Assembly: GCA_009792885.1 (NCBI GenBank)
Contig: WMCF01000174.1
Coordinates: 440,171 to 504,170 of the forward strand
Source of the DNA: Eremophila alpestris peregrina
Lineage: Eukaryota > Chordata > Aves > Passeriformes > Alaudidae
DNA length: 64,000 nucleotides
Direction: 5' to 3'
Shown: positions 52,501-58,960 of the stretch, piece by piece
How the letters are laid out: each line of letters starts with the position of its first letter
Numbering within the stretch: position 1 is the first letter of the stretch
Translations under genes and position numbers: made by a program
The notes under the pieces: generated by a model
What the model was told of the DNA's origin: nothing
Database searches by the model: none
The model's input: the letters and a program-made list of their open reading frames with translations, nothing else

Positions 52501-53533
52501 CGTGGTGGCTCCTCGGCGGGGCCCCGCCGGCCGCTGCCCAGCCCTGGCCGCTGCCCCCGCCGTACTGCGAGACCATGTCGGCGGCGCCCTTGGCGGCGGC
52601 CGCCCCGTCCTGCGGCCCGGCGCTATAGTCGCCCCCGGGGTACCCCTGGTAGGCGCGGGCGGAGCTGGGGGAGGTGAGGAGCTGGTTGAGGGTGGGGGTG
52701 GCCGTGGGCTGCGGGGTGGTGCCCCCTCCTCCCGCGCCGCCGGCGGCCGAGGGACCCATGACCCCGAAGCGCTGCTGCTGCTGCTGCTGCTGGAAGGCGG
52801 CGGCGGCGGCCGCGGGGGACTTGGCGGCCGGCGGCGCGGAGCCCCGGGGGGAGCTCAGGGCGTAGGCCTGGGGGGGAGGCGGGTAGGAGCCGGCGCTGCG
52901 CCCGGCCGCGTAGTAGGAGTTGTACTGGTGGTTGGGGAAGCCGTGCTCGGCCCCGGCGCCGTGCGAGTTCTGCGGAGGGGGCGGCCCCGCGGGGGCTCCC
53001 GCCGGCCCCGGGTAGTTCTGCTCCAGGCCCCCGCTCTGCAGCGCTGCCATGCCAGGGCTTTGTTGTCCGCCATGTTGGTGGAAGGCAGCGGCGGCGCCCC
53101 GGCCGTAGGGCTGCCCGAAGCCGTAGGCTGGCGGGGGCAAGGCGGCCGGGTGCGAAGGGGGCGGCTGCTGCTGCTGCTGCGGCGGCGGCTGCGGCGCCCC
53201 CACCCCGTCGCTGCCGCCGCCGCCACCGGGCGGCTCCGGGAGGTTATTGTTCAGGGTGGCGGCGGCGGCGGGCCTGGGGCCCGGGTTCCCGTTCGAGCTC
53301 TTCAGGTCGGACTCGGCCCCTGCGCCCCCTCCGTTGCTCTCGGCCCCGTCCTGCAGCTCCTTCCCCGACGGGCCCTCGCTCTCCGCCTGCTTCTCGCCGC
53401 GCTCCGCCGCCGCCGCCTCGCCCCCCGCCTCCTCCGGGGGACAATCCCGCTGCTGCGCCTCCGCTTTCTTCAGCTCGGATGGAGCCGGGGCGCCCAGGCT
53501 GCTGGCGGCGGCGGGGGCGACCTGAGCGGCCAT
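5811..53533 (-). CDS. ARID1A: ARID1A (BAF250a), complete 20-exon gene, start to stop codon
   Basis: Encodes the AT-rich interaction domain subunit of the canonical BAF (SWI/SNF) remodeller. It is a nuclear protein that binds DNA with little sequence preference and bridges the BRG1/BRM ATPase module and the core subunits. Twenty exons, listed separately, join in frame to 2255 residues plus stop; human is 2285. Order: Gly/Ala/Gln-rich N-terminus with an LNQLL motif (282-286), Gln/Pro/Tyr-rich stretch (432-583), Ser/Pro- and Gly/Met-rich linker, ARID domain (about 999-1090), a second Gln-rich linker, a KRPMDG...AKRHEG basic segment (about 1349-1362), an LPGLL motif (1682-1686), an acidic stretch and the BAF250_C helical region (about 1940-2200), ending in IGQS. 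All junctions are GT/AG with matching phase, and there is no frameshift or premature stop, so the gene looks intact. The paralogue ARID1B is excluded by near-identity to remembered ARID1A in the ARID and C-terminal regions. The gene spans about 48 kb. Confidence 0.98.
7950..8080 (-). CDS. ARID1A: ARID1A exon 19, residues 1638-1681
   Basis: The acceptor is CGTTACAG and the donor GTGGGTGC; 131 nt, as in human. It encodes [20 protein letters not shown] through SIMTFNLSQ. It is essentially invariant relative to the mammalian protein and starts the folded C-terminal half that docks onto the BAF base module. Confidence 0.97.
8380..9253 (-). CDS. ARID1A: ARID1A exon 18, residues 1347-1638
   Basis: The acceptor is CCCCGCAG and the donor GTAAGAGA; 874 nt against 892 recalled for human. 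It opens NYKRPMDGSYG...AKRHEGELY, the basic segment annotated in human as a nuclear localisation signal, then Gln-rich sequence, FPFQFGRDRVS, MWQGRN-like LWQGRN, PPYGPSAPVPPM and NRTSPSKSPFLHSGMK. It ends LTAKDIG with the Gly codon split. An internal CAG acceptor at 8621-8623 could skip the first 211 codons in frame (see findings). Confidence 0.96.
8620..8623 (-). promoter_or_regulatory. ARID1A: Alternative 3' splice site within ARID1A exon 18
   Basis: In mRNA sense, CACATTCCTCAG is followed by GTATCCAGCC. Use of this acceptor from exon 17 stays in frame (633 nt skipped, 211 codons) and joins ...QQQQQ to VSSPAPLPRP. Human ARID1A isoform 2 lacks the equivalent 217 residues, so the site appears conserved. 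It would remove the basic KRPMDG...AKRHEG segment and give about 2044 residues. Confidence 0.65.
9430..9500 (+). mobile_element. Possible decayed CR1 tail in ARID1A intron 17
   Basis: GTTTTCCAGCCTCAGTGATT followed by CCATGAATC resembles the sense-strand CR1 terminus (TTTTCCAACC...GATTCTATGATT). The match is weak and confined to the end. Confidence 0.35.
10301..10397 (-). CDS. ARID1A: ARID1A exon 17, residues 1314-1346
   Basis: The acceptor is CTCTGCAG and the donor GTGGGTGA; 97 nt, as in human. It encodes HDSYGNQFSTQGTSSG through TTMYQQQQQ. The CAG run stops exactly at the donor, so the exon ends phase 0 on a Gln codon. Confidence 0.95.
10480..10611 (-). CDS. ARID1A: ARID1A exon 16, residues 1270-1314
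   Basis: The acceptor is TCCTGCAG and the donor GTCAGTGC; 132 nt. It encodes TEPGLGPEGSLGSG, then SGMYSPSRYPQ and a run of Gln on consecutive CAG codons directly before the splice donor. Human is about two codons longer, again through the Gln run. Confidence 0.95.
10831..10981 (-). CDS. ARID1A: ARID1A exon 15, residues 1220-1270
   Basis: The acceptor is TCTTGCAG and the donor GTGTGTGC; 151 nt, as in human. It encodes APGSDPFMSSGQGPNSGMGD through HYSYGAPYDRVR, a Gly/Met-rich linker. Confidence 0.95.
11103..11275 (-). CDS. ARID1A: ARID1A exon 14, residues 1162-1220
   Basis: The acceptor is TGGAACAG and the donor GTGAGGGA; 173 nt, one codon shorter than human. It encodes RSNSVGLQDAFADGSDPTFQ, then NSMTPNPGYQPSMN and ends SSMRK. 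The acceptor has a weak polypyrimidine tract on inspection (TCCTGTTTTGGAACAG in the mRNA sense), but phase and homology support it. Confidence 0.94.
11570..11702 (-). CDS. ARID1A: ARID1A exon 13, residues 1118-1162
   Basis: The acceptor is CTTGCAG and the donor GTATGGAA; 133 nt, as in human. It encodes AGSGSMQGPQTPQSTSS through PHSQMPPLPGI, a Ser/Thr/Pro-rich linker just after the ARID domain. Confidence 0.96.
11703..15098 (-). other. ARID1A: ARID1A intron 12 (3.4 kb)
   Basis: Third-largest intron. It contains a 26-nt T run at 14210-14235 and a block at 13340-13380 (CTCTTCAGCCTGGAGCTGGG) that may be an old CR1 body fragment. No exon or RNA gene was recognised. Confidence 0.75.
14210..14235. 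repeat. 26-nt poly(T) tract
   Basis: An uninterrupted T run on the plus strand, A in the ARID1A transcript sense, within intron 12. Confidence 0.95.
15099..15306 (-). CDS. ARID1A: ARID1A exon 12, second half of the ARID domain, residues 1049-1118
   Basis: The acceptor is TGTGCAG and the donor GTGAGGCC; 208 nt, as in human. It encodes VNKNKKWRELATNLNVG, then [21 protein letters not shown], which closes the ARID helix bundle (loop and last helices contact DNA in this family), then DIFAAADSKKSQTK. Confidence 0.97.
15787..15996 (-). CDS. ARID1A: ARID1A exon 11, start of the ARID domain, residues 979-1048
   Basis: The acceptor is CTCCCAG and the donor GTCAGTGG; 210 nt, as in human. It encodes [20 protein letters not shown], then WVDRYLAFTEEKAMG and LYRLYISVKEIGGLTQ. 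The ARID fold (about 999-1090) starts in this exon and its first helices lie here. Differences from human are conservative (Lys for Met before the WVDRY core, Ile for Val in YISVKE). Confidence 0.97.
16864..16973 (-). CDS. ARID1A: ARID1A exon 10, residues 942-978
   Basis: The acceptor is TTCCCAG and the donor GTAAAATG; 110 nt, as in human. It encodes MAASPEMMGLGDVKLTP through AESKSK, the Lys-rich lead-in to the ARID domain. Confidence 0.96.
17055..17200 (-). CDS. ARID1A: ARID1A exon 9, residues 893-942
   Basis: The acceptor is CCTCTAG and the donor GTAAGCC; 146 nt, as in human. It encodes [20 protein letters not shown] through GGNMANNSAG, a Gly/Met/Pro-rich segment. Only 81 bp of intron separate it from exon 10. 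Confidence 0.96.
17571..17608 (-). mobile_element. Short CR1-like tail remnant in ARID1A intron 8
   Basis: GGAATCATGGAATGTCCTGG followed by GTTGGAAG is the terminal CR1 motif in antisense. The rest is not recognisable, so this is a very short or heavily decayed copy. Confidence 0.6.
18194..18375 (-). mobile_element. CR1 LINE 3'-end fragment in ARID1A intron 8
   Basis: GGAATGGTTTGGGTTGGACA, then TAAAGATCATCCC, CCATGGCAGGGACACCTCCC and AGGCTGCTCCAAACCCTGTC match the antisense CR1 tail. It is a diverged copy, 5'-truncated, lying just beside the tandem repeat. Confidence 0.85.
18405..18680. repeat. ARID1A: Tandem repeat (41-51 bp unit) in ARID1A intron 8
   Basis: Four imperfect copies of CCTGTGAGCACTCCCCCTGC followed by AGTGTGGGTTCCCCAGAGC, beginning near 18501, 18551, 18592 and 18634. 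They are preceded by a CAAGGACAG-type array. The block ends about 40 bp from the exon 8 donor. Confidence 0.85.
18720..19035 (-). CDS. ARID1A: ARID1A exon 8, residues 788-893
   Basis: The acceptor is CCCCCCAG and the donor GTACGGG; 316 nt, one codon longer than human. It encodes GYPRQPNYNA, then MGAGAQLHGQ, PPYSGLPPGRMGHG and MPPQVGSGMCPPP, and ends AANSIQNR. The bird sequence is more GC-rich and more diverged here than in the ARID region. Confidence 0.95.
19553..19695 (-). mobile_element. CR1 LINE 3'-end fragment in ARID1A intron 7
   Basis: The plus strand reads AATCATGGAGTGGCTTGGAA, then GGGACCTTGAAATCATCCCA, a GGCAGGGACACCTTCCACT motif and CCAGGCCTTGAACATTCCCA. This is the reverse complement of the typical avian CR1 3' end. 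Only the terminal region is present, as usual for 5'-truncated copies. Confidence 0.85.
19741..19908 (-). CDS. ARID1A: ARID1A exon 7, residues 732-788
   Basis: The acceptor is CCCTGCAG-like (GCGTGCAG) and the donor GTGGGAAC; 168 nt. It encodes YMQRNPQMPQYSSPQPG through QGGQYGPQG. This is the Gln/Gly/Tyr-rich linker that precedes the Gly/Met-rich part of the protein. Confidence 0.96.
20136..20225 (-). CDS. ARID1A: ARID1A exon 6, residues 702-732
   Basis: The acceptor is TGGCCAG and the donor GTGGGTCC; 90 nt. It encodes GTQMPPRPPSGQSDS through AQDRG, with the last Gly codon split. Size and sequence match the mammalian exon. Confidence 0.95.
20240..20530. repeat. ARID1A: CAGAGCCCCACA tandem array in ARID1A intron 5
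   Basis: About 290 bp of units such as CAGCACAGAGCCCCACACAC fill most of the 503-bp intron. The array keeps several frames open on both strands, producing spurious Gln/Ser/Pro or Cys/Leu/Gly frames. It ends about 15 bp from the acceptor side of exon 6. Confidence 0.9.
20729..20969 (-). CDS. ARID1A: ARID1A exon 5, residues 622-702
   Basis: The acceptor is CCCTGCAG and the donor GTAACC; 241 nt, the same length as recalled for human. It encodes [20 protein letters not shown] through SGPLSPAAVPG, a Ser/Pro-rich and very conserved linker. It leaves one base of a split Gly codon for exon 6. Confidence 0.96.
27244..27335. repeat. 12-bp tandem repeat (GTCCCAGGAACT)
   Basis: About seven copies of CCCAGGAACTGT or CCCAGGAACTAT, with interspersed CCCAGAGCTGT variants, in intron 4. 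Confidence 0.85.
31433..31517 (+). repeat. 85-nt pure poly(A) tract
   Basis: An uninterrupted run of A is followed by GAAAAGAAAAAG. Just upstream are CAAATTAAATC and a T8 run. The length is far above other homopolymers here. It could be the tail of a retroposed transcript or an expanded microsatellite; no target-site duplication or source gene was identified. Confidence 0.9.
32308..32421 (-). CDS. ARID1A: ARID1A exon 4, residues 584-621
   Basis: The acceptor is GTTTCAG and the donor GTGAGTGG; 114 nt, phase 0 at both ends. It encodes ELSQDSFGSQASSAPSM through SRPSSLP. It is one codon shorter than human and lies alone between the 596-bp intron 3 and the 11.3-kb intron 4. Confidence 0.95.
33018..33473 (-). 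CDS. ARID1A: ARID1A exon 3, Gln-rich, residues 432-583
   Basis: The acceptor is CTCTGCAG and the donor GTAGGGC; 456 nt, phase 0 at both ends. It encodes MPPYGQQGPGAYGQQ, then PYYNQQSPHP and several polyGln runs of five to nine, and ends AYSQQRFPPPQ. The Gln runs are largely pure CAG (CTG on the plus strand at about 33058-33075, 33289-33312 and 33370-33387), so lengths may vary between individuals and species. This is low-complexity sequence of the kind linked to condensate formation by BAF. Confidence 0.96.
34070..34270 (-). CDS. ARID1A: ARID1A exon 2, residues 365-431
   Basis: The acceptor is TTTGCAG and the donor GTACGGC; 201 nt, phase 0 at both ends. It begins PSSPMDQMGKMRPQPYGG and ends ISYAQQ, matching the mammalian segment that follows the first large intron. 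The middle is Gly/Gln/Tyr-rich (QQGHGYPGQPYG), part of the disordered, prion-like N-terminal half. It is four codons shorter than human. Confidence 0.96.
38650..39150. promoter_or_regulatory. GC-rich candidate enhancer in ARID1A intron 1
   Basis: CpG density rises locally within otherwise ordinary intron. It contains TGACGTA (a CRE-like half site, near 38704), an ATCTGCATA octamer-like motif at 38859-38867 and GCAAAGG, a SOX/TCF-like motif, at 38872-38878. Regulatory function is inference from composition and motifs. Confidence 0.35.
44203..44305. repeat. Short tandem repeat of CTGGGCTTCCAGCACCCC type
   Basis: Four or five imperfect copies of an approximately 20-24 bp unit, alternating CCCAGCACACTC and TTCCAGCACCCC halves, within intron 1. 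Confidence 0.75.
51690..51880. promoter_or_regulatory. AT-rich, conserved-looking block at the 3' edge of the ARID1A CpG island
   Basis: A 190-bp low-GC segment with TTATGAGCTCATCA, CAATTATAAATGG, an inverted CCAAT (AGCCAATCAGA) and CCATAATTCAAAT stands out against flanks of over 75% G+C. On the minus strand a usable donor (ATTATGGAG followed by GTAAAATCC, at about 51848) would end an exon starting in the CpG island. It could be an enhancer or the end of an alternative first exon. Confidence 0.35.
52442..53533 (-). CDS. ARID1A: ARID1A exon 1 (coding part), residues 1-364
   Basis: The start ATG (53533-53531) lies in the context ATCATGGCCGC and opens MAAQVAPAAASSL, as in mammals. An in-frame upstream ATG is absent; the open frame upstream only has non-ATG starts. 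The exon encodes the low-complexity N-terminus: polyAla, polyGly, polyPro and a six-plus Gln run before RFGVMG. Conserved islands are YGFGQPYGR, FPNHQYNSYY, ALSSPRG and TPTLNQLL. It ends ...GRSQQ, followed by the donor GTACCGG. Its 1092 nt are slightly shorter than the 1137 recalled for human, which fits variable homopolymer lengths. Confidence 0.96.
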
Positions 53534-54350
53534 GATCCCCCCCCTCCTCCCCGCCCGGCCACCCCCCCCCACCGGACCGGTCCCCCCGAGCTGCTCCCTG
53601 CCTGGCCGGCCGGCGTGAGGCCTCGCTCGCTCTGCTCTCCCCGCTCAGGCGGCGGCGGGCGGCTCTTCAGGGCAGCGGGGGCTCATTCCCCCCCGGCCTG
53701 CTCGGCGAGGCGGGGAGGGCTCCGCTGGGCTGGGCTTCCCGGGGCCTGGCCCCGCTGTACCTCCTCGGTTGCAGCCGGCGGAGAAAGGGGAGGAGGAGGG
53801 AGTGGGGGGGAAGGAGGAGGAAAGGGGGGGTGGGGGGGGGACCCGGGACGGGGCTCCCGGTGCGGGAGAGGCGGGAGGGAGGGAGGGGGGGGGACCACGG
53901 CGGGCGGGCGGGCGCCGTCCCCGGAGCGGGGCCGAGCGGCGGCGGGGCCGGGGCTGGGCGAGCTCCGACTCTGCTCGGCCTCAGAGCGGGCTCAGTCCGA
54001 CACGAGGCTCAGCGCTGCCATTTTACCCAGCGCCGCGGCCGCCTGCCAAACCCGGAGCGGAGCGCAGCCCGGCCCGGAGCGGAGCCTCCCCCCCGTCACA
54101 AAGGAGGAGCGGGCCGGCCCCGGCCGCCGCCGGCGCGGAGCTGCCGCCCGCAAAACCCGCGGCGGATCGGCGGAGCCGGGGGCCGGGGGCCGGCGCTTCC
54201 CCCGCCGCGGCCGGAGCCGCCCGGGGCGATCCCCGGGGGCCCGGCGGGCGATGGCCCGGGGCCGGAGCCCTCCGGGGGCGTGCTTGGCCTCTCGGCGGCC
54301 GCCGGCCCGTGGGGGGGGCGGTTTCTGCCCGTGGGTTACCGAAGCGCCTC
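53534..54350 (-). promoter_or_regulatory. ARID1A: ARID1A 5'UTR and core promoter (CpG island)
   Basis: This stretch directly upstream of the ATG is extremely GC- and CpG-rich and has no TATA box. A GGGGGGAATGAGCC segment (mRNA sense, about 53681-53694) resembles one I recall from the human 5'UTR. An AAAATGGCAGC element (54014-54024) is one mismatch from the YY1 initiator-type consensus, so transcription probably starts within about 53.9-54.05 kb. The exact start cannot be read from sequence. The plus strand also carries long open frames here, but these come from base composition. Confidence 0.7.
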
Positions 54351-57300
54351 TTCTTTGTCCCTAGAAATTCCATTTAGAATTAAGCCCTCTGCGAGCTGTT
54401 AGCGGTTGTCATTTCCTCTCCGCTTGGCCGTGTCCCTCTGGAAAAGGCGTTGGCGGCGCGCCAGGGCTGTGACTGCACGCGCGGACAATCCAAGAAAGTC
54501 CGGCTCCCCTGCCTCTCCTGCCAAGGCGAGGGCGGTGGGCACGGAACCAGGAATTCCCAGATCCAAAACCACCTGAGCGCATCTAGACACAACACGTTGG
54601 GCAATGGGACAGGATGTGCTGGCAACCGGAGCCCAGCGCCGTGCTGGAGCTCCCCGGCTGTCAAGAGGTGAACTGGGAATTGGGCCATGCTCTTCTGCAA
54701 CCCTTTCAGACCCAGATTCCCACCTCCTCCATGCCCGAGGCCTTGGCAGAGCGCTGCGAGGGAGGAGAGCAATGAACCTGGGGCTTCTGGACATAGCCTG
54801 GCCTGTGCCAAGCAGGGTCTGAACCTGCCTGTTCAACTTCAGGTGGTGCAGGGCTGCAGCAAGGCACGGCAGGGACAAGAAGATGAGTTATTTGGGTTAT
54901 AAACACCAAGTTCTCAGAAATCAGGACATGTATGTCTGGTAAAAATGGCAGACATGGTGTGGCTTAGGCCTGTACTGGTGTTCCTCTGGAATATGGAAAT
55001 ACTTGGAAAAGTCAAAAGTTGAAGTAAATACAACTTTAGGATTAGAGAGAAAACATCAGAAAAAAGTGGGTGGGGAGCCGAAAGAGACTCTGAGGTCTGG
55101 GGCTGCCATTTTAGAAGGTCAGCACAGAACAGAGAACGTGGCAGAAGTGTCCCATGTGCAGTGACATCAAACAGGGCTGGGCCCCAGCCCAGCACCCAGC
55201 AGGACACACCACAGGGAATCCCACAGGAGCTCAGTCCAGCACAGGAGGCAAAGCCTTGGGCAGCAGCACTGGGTCCCTGCCAGCACCCTGTGCGTGCTGG
55301 GGATCAAGTGAAGGTGTCAGTGTCTACTGACAGCAACTCAGCCCTCACACCCATTATAAAACTTATAATATGAAATATTTATCATCCGGAGTGCAGGTGG
55401 CAGAACAAAGGGGTTATTCCAAAGCTGGAAAGTGGGAGGGGAGGTGGGATATGGTGATAAATAGGAAAATTCTACATGTTTTCTAGAGCAACAAACTGCC
55501 CCTCAGGCTCCAAACAAAGCGCCTTTGCCATTTCTCAGTTGACTGTGAGTAGATCCCATCCAGCATTGGCTGGTCAGCCTTTCTCCTCAGCTGTACACAA
55601 ACTATTAGGAAAAAAAGGGTCATGAATGAAGATATTGGTATTGTGATAGTACTCAAGGCCTTCACAAGGGTTGGAGCCCCAGTACAATGCTGAAATCTCA
55701 CCCTCTGGAGGCCCTGTGGCTTTAGTGAGATGTGTGTGGCCCACAGAGAAGGAAAAACACCAAGATGTTCTTCTTCAGAAGAGTTTGGAAACTGTGGAAT
55801 GTGCTAGAACGAAAATTGATCGACATCCTCCATCAGAGGAGTTATTTGATGAAATCCTGGGTTCTGGAAAGACAAAGGAGAAGAGGGGGTAAACTCCTCA
55901 AATACCAGCTGGACTCTCAGAAGTGAAGCCCAGTGCTCTGTTAATGTCTGTGGTGCCTCACAGCACCAAAACTCTGCTCCTTGGGTGTTTCATTTGCACT
56001 AAAGTTTAAAAAGCACGAGCTGGAGAGAATTCTGCCATTTAATCGCAGCACCATGTCAAGTACCCACCTTCCCAGCCCCAAAGATCCATCTACCTGAGGG
56101 AGCAGAGCCCCACAGTCTCACCTGGCATCACCCAAAGTTTAACCCCTTCACTCCAGGAGCCTGGGAAGCAGCTCGGGTGCATCCAGCCGAGATCCCGAGC
56201 TCACACCTCTCTACCTGTGTCCTTCTCTTGGAACCCCCTCCAAGGAGCTCTGTGTCAGACGATGGAACCCGGTGTTGATAGTAATGTGAAAAGCAGCCTG
56301 GATTCCCCAGCCACCCACACAATGAGGAGACACTCACTTTACCAAATGTTTGTGAAAGCTGCAGCAGATTTTGGAATACGCCTCATCAATGAGGCCCTGG
56401 CACTTTACTCGATACTGAGGCATTCAGCGAGTTCCCAGCCACGAGGGCTGGGAAGCAGATGACAGCACAGTTTTTAACAACATTGCCACCTAAGAGCTGA
56501 GAATCCCCCCCGCTGCTCCCGGGATGTCGGGGCCATCCCTCGGGACCCGCAGCGACTTTTCCCTGCGGCACATCCCCGCTCGTCCCGGCCGGAGCCGTCC
56601 GTGCTCCCCTGGCCGTGTCCCCAGCAGCCGAGCACGCTTCTCCCAGCCCGGCTGCTGCCTCTCAGATGGGCTGGGAAAGCAGCGCTCACATGGCACTGCA
56701 GGCCACCGCCACCTCGCTGGCTCCTCCTGACTGGAAGTCTCCTTCATGAAGGTGGCCGTGCCATTTAACCCAGCGCTAAGGCAGTTTAGGAAACCTGGTC
56801 TAGATTAGAGTACTAGAAACAGGAGTAGTGTCTCCCCCCTCCACGAAAAGAAAAAAAATCGGGCTCTGCCAACTGTGTGATGGCAAATATGGACTGAATC
56901 GTTGACATGGAAACCGGACTAAAGTCAGCGCTGCCTCGGCTCAGCTCGCACACACAAGTTATCATTATCCAGCCTTTCCCTGGAACAAACACGGACTGGA
57001 TCCGGCTGCCGGAGCGGCTGCAGCTCCCGTGATAAAGTGTGAAGAGCGCAGCGCCAAGGGAGCTGGGCAGGGGTGGCTGGAGCTGTGGGGAAGGATGCTG
57101 TTCCGAGAGGCACGGCGTGCGGGGATGGACCCGAGAACAAGAGAGCCATCCCTTAGAATCCATGGGGCGTCCTGCAAAAGGTGGAACGGAGCCGGGAGGG
57201 TTCTTGGCTGTATAGAGCTTCTCTTATAGGGTTTTTGCTAAAGAAAATCACATTTCCTGTCAATGTTTATATTTGCCCAGCCTATTCCTTGCAGTGGTTT

Positions 57301-57540
57301 AGCTGCTGTTGTATCTGGGTTAAGCACTCTCCTTGTGGCTCCATCACCACTAAGATTGGTATTATTTGAATTATTTGTTTGCTGGGCATCATGTGAGACA
57401 GCGCTCACTTACCCACTTCAACATAATGCTAAAATATTGGATAATCTCGCTTTCCGGGGAGCCACAATGGCTCTGCGCTGCGAGTGCCATTGTAACTGTC
57501 CCTTTCCCCTGGCTGAATGCAGCACTCAAAGGCAGGCGTG
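54351..57540. other. Upstream intergenic DNA, no gene recognised
   Basis: Open frames here are short and unrelated to known proteins. AAAATGGC cores occur at 54942-54949 (plus strand) and 55105-55112 (minus strand). The block 56860-57060 (GATGGCAAATATGGACTG, TGACATGGAAACCGG, TTATCATTATCC) has the low-repeat, motif-dense look of conserved noncoding sequence. Confidence 0.5.
57464..57493. promoter_or_regulatory. Inverted SOX-type motif pair (ACAATGG ... CCATTGT)
   Basis: An ACAATGGC arm at 57464-57471 and a GCCATTGT arm at 57486-57493 are perfect inverse complements around a 14-bp GC-rich spacer. Each arm matches the SOX core A/TACAATG. The pair sits at the edge of an upstream CpG-rich patch. 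It could also simply form a small hairpin. Function is inferred. Confidence 0.35.
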
Positions 57541-58110
57541 GATTTTGCGGGCGTTTTGCCGCTTCCCACGCCAGGTTCCCCCGGGCAGGGAGCGAGCCCC
57601 GGCCCGGCCGCCCCGCGAGAGCCCGCTGCTGACATCTGACAGCGAGCTGCGAAACTTTGGATGCATTTTAAGGCAGGAAAGTGGACTCGGCCTGACTCGA
57701 GGAAATGCATTATTTTAGCGGCGCTGGCGAGGAGGAGGAAAAAGCGAAGCGGAGTTTGCGGAGGGGAAGGGACGCAGGAGCGCGGCCCCCGCGCATCCCC
57801 CGCGGGCCGGGGCCGGGGCCACGCGTGTCCCACGCCCCGCACCCTGCCACCCCCGGGGGGAAAAGGGGCACAGCGCAAGCTTTGGGGACACACGTGTGCG
57901 GGTCCGGGGCTGAGCGAGGAGAGCAGCGCTCACCCTGCAGTGAAAGTCAGGGTGGGGGTGGGATTCTGGCATTCCAGGGAAAATTGGGGGATGTTGGGAA
58001 GGGGAGGAAAACAAGAATCAAGGGCAGGGAAAGACGAACCCCGTTTATTCTATACCCGGGGGTGCGCCCCGGCTGCCCTCGGACAGCGGCGCTCCGGTGC
58101 GCTCGGGGAA
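57540..58110. promoter_or_regulatory. Upstream CpG island
   Basis: Dense CpG (GCGGGCGTTTTGCCGC, CCCGGCCCGGCCGCCCCGCG, CCCGCGGGCCGGGGCC) lies about 4 kb upstream of the ARID1A start codon. No coding exon was recognised. It could be a promoter of an unannotated noncoding transcript or a distal enhancer island. Confidence 0.5.
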
Positions 58111-58125
58111 GGAAGAGTAAATCTA

Positions 58126-58126
<1 letters not shown>

Positions 58127-58159
<33 letters not shown>
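58127..58159 (+). repeat. 33-nt poly(A) tract
   Basis: An uninterrupted A run directly flanks the upstream CpG island, after GGAAGAGTAAATCTAC. Confidence 0.95.
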
Positions 58160-58166
<7 letters not shown>

Positions 58167-58599
58167 AAAGAAAATCAAAACGCGGACCGGAGTTTGCAAA
58201 AACCCCTGCACTGGATCCGGAGCCAACCGTCTGTTTTCCCTGAATCCCACCAGATTTGGGAGCTCTCGGGTGGGTTGGCAGAGCGACCGCGTTCTGCTGC
58301 GAACCCCACTGCGAAGAGTTAAAATAAGGGGGAAAAAAAAGGCTTTTAAACCTGAGGAAAGAGAAAGATCTGAACTCTGGGCCTGGATTTTCCCACTGAA
58401 AGAAAACTTATTGTGTTCCAAATCCTTGGGACCTGGCGATGCCGTGAGGGAAGGGTCAGCAGCAGGTTCTCCTGTCGGGAAAAAGCTGCCCCTCGGCCTT
58501 TCCCCCACCTCGGCGCCCCTCTACAGTGGGGTGTAAAAAACACATCCCCTCCCGTGAAAATCTACCCTCCTAAAGTGTATTTTCAGAGAAGTTTGAGTT

Positions 58600-58960
58600 C
58601 AGGAGTCACGACTGGGGACGGGGGGTGCTGCGGGAGAGGCAGGTGCTGAGAAAGAAGGTTTTTTTCCCCCCTTTTCATCGAGCTCTCGCACTGCCATTTT
58701 CCCGAGACAGGGAGGGAGCGAGGGAGGGAGAGCGGAGCGACAGACAGCGCTGGCGAGGAAGTTTCTCACGGCAACTGCGGGCTGGATCGGGAACGGAGCC
58801 TTTTGTTCCCGGCAAGTTCAGCGGGAGAGAGAGTTGGAGCGTGCCGGAGAGAAAAACCAGCGGAGAAATAAAATGGAGGGAAGTAGGAAGAGAGGAGAGA
58901 GAGCAGAGAGAGCTGGTGCTGGGCTGAGATTAACTGCAGAGCACCGCGCTCGGGTGTGCG
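58600..58960. promoter_or_regulatory. Purine-rich, CpG-containing patch with a YY1-like motif
   Basis: GAGCGAGGGAGGGAGAGCGG-type sequence with scattered CpG, and AAAATGGCAG on the minus strand at 58691-58700. It resembles a 5'UTR or promoter flank. No downstream exon could be tied to it. Confidence 0.3.

Larger units (their letters stand above)
51880..54350. promoter_or_regulatory. CpG island over ARID1A exon 1 and promoter
   Basis: About 2.5 kb of dense C+G with CpG at high frequency, bounded by AT-rich sequence near 51880 and ordinary sequence after 54400. It covers the start of intron 1, all of exon 1 and the promoter, as expected for a broadly expressed gene. Confidence 0.85.

Noticed and set aside
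51369..52628. 419-codon plus-strand frame at the CpG-island edge
   Set aside because: Composition-driven Pro/Ala/Arg-rich translation with no homology; it runs through the AT-rich block and exon 1 antisense.
52082..54364. 760-codon plus-strand open frame across ARID1A exon 1 and promoter
   Set aside because: It is the antisense shadow of very GC-rich sequence, is low-complexity (Arg/Gly/Ala/Pro), and has no recognised domain.
55483..55926. Short frames on both strands suggesting a small gene or old retroelement
   Set aside because: No recognisable domain, no consistent splice structure and no terminal repeats.
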